Source of the DNA: an uncultured Prevotellaceae bacterium
Lineage (GTDB): Bacteria > Bacteroidota > Bacteroidia > Bacteroidales > Bacteroidaceae
Length of the DNA: 64,000 nucleotides
Reading direction: 5' to 3'
Assembly: GCA_900318685.1 (NCBI GenBank)
Contig: ONLL01000002.1
Span: forward strand, 62,001-126,000
Both the position numbers and the translations under genes were made by a program. A model generated the notes under the pieces. The model did not search any database. It saw only the letters and a program-made list of their open reading frames with translations, and had not been told where the DNA came from. The first letter of the stretch is position 1; every line of letters begins with the position of its first letter. This document shows, one piece after another, positions 58,150 to 64,000 of this stretch.

Positions 58150-60468
58150 ATGAAACTAAGAAACTTACTTTTCATTGCACTGGCTGCAACAAGCATCGAA
58201 GCCCTTGCCCAGAATGCCGTAGCACATTTTGATATGTCACTCAATGCTGGCTCCATCGTTGAGCGCCTTTCCAACAAGAGCTACATCGTCAGCTCGCAGC
58301 TGCCTGCCTGCACCATAGACGGAATCAGCGGCGAGGCCCTGCGCTTCGACGGCTATAGCAACTACGTGAAGGCGGGACTGCCCACGTCGACGCTGAGCAC
58401 AGAAACGCTGACAATGAGCGTCGTGCTGGCCGCCGAGACCTACCCCATGATGCAGGTCGACGTAGCCGAGACCACGCCCACCTATGCTACCATCTGCGGC
58501 AACCTTGACGAGGGAACGAAACGGGGCTTTGCCCTGCAGCTGTCATCACAGGGCGACCTGCGCCTTCAGGTGTACGTCAACTATGGAGGTGGATATCTCG
58601 TCACCGTCGACGGCTCAGAGAAGCTGCCTCGCGGCAAGTGGAACGATGTGACGATGACCTTTGACAAGGCTGGCAATGCCGTCACGCTCTATCTCAATGG
58701 AAGGGCCATCGGCTCGAAGAAGAGCAATAAGTGCGACTTGCTGGTCGACAGCCCCGACTTCTACATCGGCAAGGATGCTACCGACAAGAAGTTCGGTCCG
58801 TTCCTTATCAATACCTTCTGCGGAGCCATCGACGACATCGAGATCAGCAATGGAGTCATTGACTATAGCCTCGTTAACCTCATCGACTTTGGCGCGCTGC
58901 CTCTGCCCGACTTCAACTATCCCGCTGCTCGGTATGACGCCATATCATGGCGTCCCCAGTTCCACGGCATGCCTAGCGGATCATGGACGAACGAGAGCCA
59001 CGGAATGATTTACAGTGGCGGCCGCTACCACGTGTTCTTCCAGAAGAACGCCAATGGTCCCTACATGTCGCGCCTGCACTGGGGACACATCTCCAGCAAG
59101 GATCTCTGTGAATGGACCGAGGAGCCCATCGCCATTTACCCCGGCGAGCAGTTCGACATGAAAGGATGCTGGAGCGGGTGTGTCTATGAGCAAGGCGGCG
59201 ACACATATATATTATACACTGCTGTCGACAACGAGCGTGCCCGCATTGTGCAGGCCAAGGCTCAGGACGCGGACCTTGTCTTCTGGGGCGAGAAGAAGGT
59301 TGTTGTCGACGGCCGTCCCTCCGGGCTGAGCGACGACTTCCGCGACCCTTATTACTTTGAGGCCAACGGCAGGCAGTACATCATTGTCGGCACGAGCAAG
59401 AATGGCATTGGCGCCTGCACGCTGCACCGCTATGACGGAGGCACCTGGACCAACGATGGCGCCATTTTCTTCCAGGGCAGCAACATAGCTCAGCACGGCA
59501 CATTTTGGGAAATGCCCAATGTCACGCCCATGGGTGATGGCAAGTATCTCTTCACCTGCACGCCCCTTGGCACTGGCAGCGGGGTGCGCACGCTCTGCTG
59601 GGTAGGCACCATCGGCACTGACGGCAAGTTCGCTCCCACGTCTGACATGCAGTATCTGGAGATGGGGGGCATCAGCCGCGACGGCTATGGCCTGCTCTCT
59701 CCCACTATCTGCCAGTATGGAGGGGAGACACTGCTACTTGGAATTGTTCCTGACAAACTGCCCACACAGACCAACTATGAGATGGGCTGGGCGCACAATT
59801 TCTCCCTGCCTCGCGAGATATCCCTGGCTGCTGACGGGTCGCTCATTCAGAAACCATTCAGCGGGCTCACTGCCATGCGCACCAATACGGCCTTCGCCTG
59901 GGAAGGCACGCTGCTGGGCAGCCAGTCGCTGGTTCCTGTCAGTGGCAGGCAGATAGAGCTGCTGGGCGAGTTTACGGTTGCCTCTGGCTCTTGCGGTTTC
60001 AACTTCATGAAGTCAGGCAGCAGGCAGGCATCGCTCACCTATAATGCCGACAACGGAATCCTCACCCTCGACCTGACATCGCTCGACCGTACCGTCAGTG
60101 ATTCCGGCTATGGCGGCATCTATGCCGTCTCCCTTCCCAGGAAGGTCGCCATAGGTGAAAAGCTGAAGCTGCATGTCTATCTCGATGGCTCCATTGCCGA
60201 TGTCTTCGTGAACGACAGCTGGGCCTACAGCGTCCGCATCTTCCCCAACGATGCAGCACAGACAGGGGCTGAGGCCTTCGCCACAACTGAGATGAATGCC
60301 AGCATCCATGCCTGGACGCTCGATGCAAGGCAGGGCTCAACGGGTATTGACCGCATCGTCAGCTTCATGCCGCAGGATGATCGATGCTATGACTTGCTGG
60401 GACGGCCTGCCGACTCTTTTTCCGGCAAAGGTATTTATGTCCGTAATGGACGAAAGATAATCAGATAA
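58150..60468 (+). CDS. GH32-family fructanase-like glycosidase
   Basis: A 772-residue secreted enzyme. The signal peptide MKLRNLLFIALAATSIEALA is followed by a LamG/concanavalin-like domain (about 22-250). The five-bladed GH32 propeller follows (about 270-590), then the usual beta-sandwich with YDLLGRPADSFSGKGIYV as C-terminal tail. The propeller keeps FRDP (Asp399, transition-state stabiliser) and WEMPN (Glu454, acid/base), but the nucleophile motif, usually WMNDPNG, reads WTNESHG with Glu282 in place of Asp. It may be a subgroup with altered chemistry or a weak enzyme. Levan, inulin or their oligosaccharides are the expected substrates. It has its own promoter with the motif shared by both susC genes. 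Confidence 0.88.
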   Translation: MKLRNLLFIALAATSIEALAQNAVAHFDMSLNAGSIVERLSNKSYIVSSQLPACTIDGISGEALRFDGYSNYVKAGLPTSTLSTETLTMSVVLAAETYPMMQVDVAETTPTYATICGNLDEGTKRGFALQLSSQGDLRLQVYVNYGGGYLVTVDGSEKLPRGKWNDVTMTFDKAGNAVTLYLNGRAIGSKKSNKCDLLVDSPDFYIGKDATDKKFGPFLINTFCGAIDDIEISNGVIDYSLVNLIDFGALPLPDFNYPAARYDAISWRPQFHGMPSGSWTNESHGMIYSGGRYHVFFQKNANGPYMSRLHWGHISSKDLCEWTEEPIAIYPGEQFDMKGCWSGCVYEQGGDTYILYTAVDNERARIVQAKAQDADLVFWGEKKVVVDGRPSGLSDDFRDPYYFEANGRQYIIVGTSKNGIGACTLHRYDGGTWTNDGAIFFQGSNIAQHGTFWEMPNVTPMGDGKYLFTCTPLGTGSGVRTLCWVGTIGTDGKFAPTSDMQYLEMGGISRDGYGLLSPTICQYGGETLLLGIVPDKLPTQTNYEMGWAHNFSLPREISLAADGSLIQKPFSGLTAMRTNTAFAWEGTLLGSQSLVPVSGRQIELLGEFTVASGSCGFNFMKSGSRQASLTYNADNGILTLDLTSLDRTVSDSGYGGIYAVSLPRKVAIGEKLKLHVYLDGSIADVFVNDSWAYSVRIFPNDAAQTGAEAFATTEMNASIHAWTLDARQGSTGIDRIVSFMPQDDRCYDLLGRPADSFSGKGIYVRNGRKIIR

Positions 60469-60472
60469 AGAA

Positions 60473-61084
60473 ATGCTCGTCGCCGATACACTTGTTGTCA
60501 TAGGACTCTCAGCCATCTCCCTTGGTACCATACACGAGGCTGATGGTGTGCAGCAGCGAACCTTCTGGCTGAGGAATGCGGGGCAGGAAGCCGTCGCGCT
60601 TCAGCAGGGCTACACCTCCTGCGGGTGTACAACCATCGACTTTGCCAAAGGTCAGGTCGTCCAATCTGGCGACAGCACCCGCGTCACCCTTCGCTTCAAT
60701 CCCCGTGGAAAGGGCGGCGAGTTCGAGGAAACGGGCACCATCGTCTATGGCGTTCACCATAAGCGTGTCAGCCTGGCCATGACAGGTTCCTGTGTCACAA
60801 GCGAGGAAACCTTGCTGCGCCAGTTTCCTGTCCGCATCAGCGACAACCTCCGGCTCTCTGCCAACCGTTTTGACCTGGGCATGATGAGGGTAGGGGAGAC
60901 CAAGCAACGTCATGTCATCGTCTTGCATCAAGACGAAGGAAACCGTCAGGAGAATATCACTGTCTCGTTTGCTCCGGATGAGAAGACTCCCAAGGGGCTG
61001 CAGCATATTCAGCACATTATCTCCACGACTGAGAAAGGGCGACGGAAAGAGTTGACCATCACGCTCGATGTGATCGTCAAGTGA
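60473..61084 (+). CDS. DUF1573 domain protein
   Basis: A 203-residue protein with the DUF1573 signature TSCGCTT (Cys50 and Cys52) in an Ig-like beta-sandwich (RTFWLRNAGQEAVALQQ, VTLRFNPRGKGGEFEETGTI). A second sandwich half follows (FDLGMMRVGETKQRHVIVL). The domain is related to the ASH/PapD-like fold and is common in Bacteroidota exported proteins; the function is unknown. No signal peptide is visible at this start, which is unusual, but the frame upstream is blocked by the GH32 stop 4 bases earlier. It is co-transcribed with GH32. Confidence 0.78.
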   Translation: MLVADTLVVIGLSAISLGTIHEADGVQQRTFWLRNAGQEAVALQQGYTSCGCTTIDFAKGQVVQSGDSTRVTLRFNPRGKGGEFEETGTIVYGVHHKRVSLAMTGSCVTSEETLLRQFPVRISDNLRLSANRFDLGMMRVGETKQRHVIVLHQDEGNRQENITVSFAPDEKTPKGLQHIQHIISTTEKGRRKELTITLDVIVK

Positions 61085-61136
61085 TGGCGCAGGTAAAAAA
61101 GCGGAAGAATTATTTGCATAATTCGTTTTTTTCCTG

Positions 61137-61144
61137 TATTTTTG
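61137..61144 (+). promoter_or_regulatory. -7 box of PBP-AraC regulator gene
   Basis: TATTTTTG followed by CAGGCA, 25 bases before the ATG at 61170. The GAACGATATTT motif is absent, so the regulator gene is not an evident member of its own regulon. Confidence 0.55.
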
Positions 61145-61169
61145 CAGGCATATTACGAATTATGCCGAT

Positions 61170-62705
61170 ATGATGAAGATAAGGAATATCATTGCAGTTG
61201 CTGTCTTGCTGGCATCCTGCTCGGCAGAGAAGACCTATAAGATAGGTGTGTCGCAGTGTGCGTCAGGTCAGTGGCGCGAGAAGGTGAACCAGGAGATGAT
61301 GGCCGCCCAGCACCTGTATGATGAAGATGCCCGGGTAAGCATCGTCTGTGCCTACGACGATACTGAGCGGCAGATACGCCAGATTGATTCGCTGGCCGAC
61401 AGCGGTATCGACCTGCTGGTGGTAGCTCCCAATGAGGCGGCGCCAGTCTCTGAGGCTATTGCGAGGACTCGCCAGAAGGGCATCCCCGTCGTCTGTTTCG
61501 ACCGCAAGGCCGAGACCGACGACTATACGGCCTTTATCGGAGGCAACAACGTTTGGGCGGGGCAGACGGTGGCTGAATACGCCCTGGTGCAAGCCCGGCA
61601 GATGGGGAAGCCGAGGCCGGTAGTCATGGAAATCACCGCTACGATGGGCACGTCGCCGGCCCGTGAGCGCCATGAGGGCTTTGCCCAGGTACTTTCAGGC
61701 AATGCTGCCGTGGAGTATGTGTGCATCAACAGCGACTGGTCGTCGGAGCAGGCCTACGCCATCACCCAGCGGCTGATAGCTGCCGACAGCCTGCCCGACA
61801 TCCTGTTCTGCCACAACGACGGCATGACAACCGGCGTCTGGCGGGCACTCGAGGAGGCAGGGATGCAGCGACGTGTCATGCTGCTTGGCGTCGACGGCAT
61901 GCCCGACGAAGGCATCAGCTACGTCCGGCAGGGCATGCTCGACGGCACCTACGTCTATCCTACTCATGGCGAGGAGGTCGTCAGGTTGGCACTCGACATC
62001 CTGACCGGCCATGACTATGAGCGCGACAATTCCATGCGCGGACAGATGGTGACACCGGAGAATGTGGAGCTGGTCGAGCTGAACAGCCGCGAACTGATGA
62101 AGCAGAACCACGACCTCATCACCATCCACGACAAGCTGGAGGAGTCGCTGGTGCAATATGATACGCAGCACAAGATACTCCTGGGCAGCCTCGTGGCCAT
62201 CGCACTGCTCATTGTGGCGGTCATGCTGGCCATACGTGCCTGGCTGCAGACAAGGAGAACCATCCGCCAGCGGCAGACCATGAACGAGGAGCAGACGCTC
62301 TTCTATACCGACCCCAGCGCCCGCCGGCTGCACGACATCTTCGACAAGCCCGAGGACGACCTGCCTCCGCCACGCTCGCAGGACGTGCTCTTTGCCGAGC
62401 AGCTCAACGAAGCCATCCGCAAGCACATGTCGAATCCTAACCTGAAGATGGAGGAGCTGGGCGAGGAGCTGGGCCTGGGTCGCGTGCAGTTATATAGAAA
62501 GGTGAAAGCCATCACTGGCCAGACGCCTGTGGAGTTGCTGCGCCAGATGCGACTGCAGCGGGCCTACGCCCTGCTGGGCAGCACCACGAAGACGGTGGCG
62601 GAAATTGCCTTTGAGGTGGGATTCAACACGCCGGGCTACTTCTCGAAGTGTTTCAAGGAACAGTATGGAAAACTTCCCATGGAACTAAGGGAAACGAAAG
62701 ACTAA
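61170..62705 (+). CDS. Membrane AraC regulator with sugar-binding domain, fructan locus
   Basis: A 511-residue paralogue of the sensor at 41.7 kb. The signal sequence ends in LLASCSAE, lipobox-like. The periplasmic binding domain spans about 25-310 (KIGVSQCASGQWREK, DLLVVAPNEAAPVSEAI, ILFCHNDGMTTGVWRAL, LLGVDGMPDEGISYV), the membrane helix is LLGSLVAIALLIVAVMLAI (336-354), and the AraC domain covers about 410-511 (LGLGRVQLYRKVKAITGQTP, IAFEVGFNTPGYFSKCF). It combines the sugar sensor type of the Bacteroides fructose regulator BT1754 with an AraC output, but has no kinase or receiver. Its place between GH32 and the second susC makes it the probable regulator of the fructan genes. Confidence 0.88.
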   Translation: MMKIRNIIAVAVLLASCSAEKTYKIGVSQCASGQWREKVNQEMMAAQHLYDEDARVSIVCAYDDTERQIRQIDSLADSGIDLLVVAPNEAAPVSEAIARTRQKGIPVVCFDRKAETDDYTAFIGGNNVWAGQTVAEYALVQARQMGKPRPVVMEITATMGTSPARERHEGFAQVLSGNAAVEYVCINSDWSSEQAYAITQRLIAADSLPDILFCHNDGMTTGVWRALEEAGMQRRVMLLGVDGMPDEGISYVRQGMLDGTYVYPTHGEEVVRLALDILTGHDYERDNSMRGQMVTPENVELVELNSRELMKQNHDLITIHDKLEESLVQYDTQHKILLGSLVAIALLIVAVMLAIRAWLQTRRTIRQRQTMNEEQTLFYTDPSARRLHDIFDKPEDDLPPPRSQDVLFAEQLNEAIRKHMSNPNLKMEELGEELGLGRVQLYRKVKAITGQTPVELLRQMRLQRAYALLGSTTKTVAEIAFEVGFNTPGYFSKCFKEQYGKLPMELRETKD

Positions 62706-62739
62706 ACGAAACAATCATTATAGTCAATATTTGTTTCAT

Positions 62740-62804
62740 GTATCATTTTTGATATATACAGAACGATATTTGATATGCTTTTGCGCCCTTGGGCAGTACT
62801 TTTG
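62740..62804 (+). promoter_or_regulatory. Promoter with GAACGATATTT site, fructan susC 2
   Basis: GAACGATATTT at 62761-62771, a 25-base gap, then TACTTTTG at 62797-62804 followed by CAGCAGA, exactly as at 51.0 kb. A weaker GTATCATTTTT lies 21 bases before the motif. Confidence 0.6.
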
Positions 62805-62853
62805 CAGCAGATTTCTATTAACAACAGTATTAACCAAAAAGCAAAGGCAAAAA

Positions 62854-64000
62854 ATGGAAAGAACAAAGAGATTGTTGCTGAGTTTCCTGACTCTGCTGCT
62901 CTGTACTACTATGTACGCGCAACAGGAGATCACGGGAACGGTGGTCGATGAGTTCGGCGACGGAGTCATCGGCGCAACCGTGAAGGAGAAAGGAACGGCC
63001 AATGGTGCCGCCACTGACTTCGACGGCAATTTCAAGATTAAGGTGAAAGAGGGTACCATGCTCGTCATCTCCTACATCGGATACCAGCCTCAGGAGGTAC
63101 CGGCAACCAATGGGATGAAGGTGCAGCTCTCTACTGACGACCAACTGCTGCAGGAGGTTGTGGTCACGGGCTATACCACGCAGCGCAAGGCCGACCTGAC
63201 GGGCGCCATCTCGACGGTGAGCGTCGACGAGATGGCCAAGCAGAACGAAAACAACCCGATGAAAGCCCTGCAGGGCCGCGTGCCGGGCATGAACATCCAG
63301 GCCGACGGTAACCCCTCGGGTGCTGCTACGGTGCGTATTCGTGGTGTGGGAACGCTGAACGACAACGACCCGCTCTACATCATCGACGGCGTGCCCACGA
63401 AGGCTGGCATGCATGAACTGAACGGTAACGACATCGAGAGCATCCAGGTGCTGAAGGATGCCGCCTCGGCCAGTATCTACGGTTCGCGTGCTGCCAACGG
63501 TGTGATCATCATCACTACGAAGAAGGGTAAGGACGGGAAGGTGAAGGTGAACTTCGACGGAAGCGTTGCCACCTCTTTCTATACGAATAAGATCGAGACG
63601 ATGAACGCCAGCGAATGGGGCCGTGCCTACTGGCAGGCCTGCGTGAACGACGGCATCAACCCCTCGAACAACAACCTGGGCTACAACTACGACTGGGGCT
63701 ATGATGCCAAGGGCAACCCTGTGCTGAACAAGATGACGATGAATATGTTCCTCGACGAGAATGCCTCTGTGCGTGCCGGCGATACCGACTGGTTTAAGGA
63801 GATCACGCGTACAGGTGTGGTGCAGCAGTACAACCTCTCAGTCAGTAATGGCTCGGAGAAGGGCAACTCGTTCTTCAGCATCGGCTATTACGGCAATCAG
63901 GGCACGATCAAGGAGAGCAGTTTCAGCCGTCTCTCGGCCCGTGCCAATGCCGACTACAAGCTTTTCGACGGCAAGGTGGTCATCGGCGAGAACTTCACGA
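62854..64000 (+). CDS. SusC-like TonB-dependent transporter, 3' end outside window
   Basis: The first 382 codons of a second SusC-type transporter of the fructan locus, open to the window end. The signal peptide (MERTKRLLLSFLTLLLCTTM, then YAQ) is followed by the carboxypeptidase-regulatory-like domain (ITGTVVDEFGDGVIGATVKE), the plug (VVVTGYTTQRKADLTGAIST; VRIRGVGTLNDNDPLYIIDG; YGSRAANGVIIITTKKGKDG) and the first barrel strands. It is similar to the SusC at 51.1 kb in the N-terminal 200 residues and diverges after. A SusD gene is expected just beyond the window. Its promoter shares the GAACGATATTT layout. Confidence 0.93.
   Translation, partial: MERTKRLLLSFLTLLLCTTMYAQQEITGTVVDEFGDGVIGATVKEKGTANGAATDFDGNFKIKVKEGTMLVISYIGYQPQEVPATNGMKVQLSTDDQLLQEVVVTGYTTQRKADLTGAISTVSVDEMAKQNENNPMKALQGRVPGMNIQADGNPSGAATVRIRGVGTLNDNDPLYIIDGVPTKAGMHELNGNDIESIQVLKDAASASIYGSRAANGVIIITTKKGKDGKVKVNFDGSVATSFYTNKIETMNASEWGRAYWQACVNDGINPSNNNLGYNYDWGYDAKGNPVLNKMTMNMFLDENASVRAGDTDWFKEITRTGVVQQYNLSVSNGSEKGNSFFSIGYYGNQGTIKESSFSRLSARANADYKLFDGKVVIGENFT

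Noticed and set aside
1..64000. tRNA, rRNA, tmRNA, insertion sequences
   Set aside because: No cloverleaf, ribosomal sequence or transposase-like frame was seen on either strand by reading; a covariance-model search was not possible.

Overview
The window reads as a chromosomal segment of a gut- or rumen-type Bacteroidota, most likely Prevotella or a close relative. The evidence is SusC/SusD pairs, GH13 and GH32 lipoprotein glycosidases, paired M6 metalloproteases with short Prevotella-type C-terminal tails, and promoters of the Bacteroidota form TAnnTTTG (the -7 box) found before most operons. No rRNA, tRNA, insertion sequence or CRISPR array was seen.

Layout. 1-6.6 kb: a cut-off gene followed by an FN3 protein and two lipoproteins of unknown role. 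6.8-8.2 kb: an AAA_14/DUF4143 ATPase behind a duplicated palindromic promoter. 8.3-11.2 kb: a secreted M6 metalloprotease, then a candidate structured RNA on the minus strand. 11.8-14.5 kb: a membrane-anchored helical protein and two glycosyltransferases. 14.5-16.5 kb: a GH13 amylase lipoprotein. 16.7-22.5 kb: a minus-strand operon of three exported proteins, two of them Omp28-like. 22.7-25.0 kb: a second M6 protease, followed by a 560-base intergenic region full of repeats.

25.5-38.0 kb is a starch/maltodextrin locus. A minus-strand operon susC-susD-susE-susF-GH13 is divergent from a LacI-family regulator, a GxxExxY cassette, an SLC45-like MFS permease and a SemiSWEET. A LacI-type palindrome lies exactly midway between the susC and lacI promoters, 55 bases from each -7 box. 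The same palindrome lies 55 bases from the -7 box of the distant GH13 gene at 14.5 kb, so the two loci look like one regulon. 38-43 kb holds DUF3667, Mrp, PaaK-like and membrane AraC genes.

43.3-50.9 kb is an accessory island: an HU-like protein, a VirE_N/DUF3987 primase-like protein, an SSB-like protein, an ImmA/IrrE protein with a possible nuclease-like middle, inverted low-complexity repeats, a ten-unit 22-bp repeat array, and an antitoxin gene with a frameshifted PIN toxin.

51.0-64.0 kb is a fructan (levan/inulin-type) utilisation locus: susC, susD, a lipoprotein with two nearly identical DUF4960 domains, GH32, DUF1573, a periplasmic-binding-protein/AraC membrane regulator and a second susC cut by the window end. 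Three promoters in this locus share the motif GAACGATATTT at helically phased distances from the -7 box; it is a good candidate site for the neighbouring AraC regulator.

GC-rich palindromic elements recur through the window, several of them in frame inside genes. All alignments and spacings were made by eye; no database search was possible.
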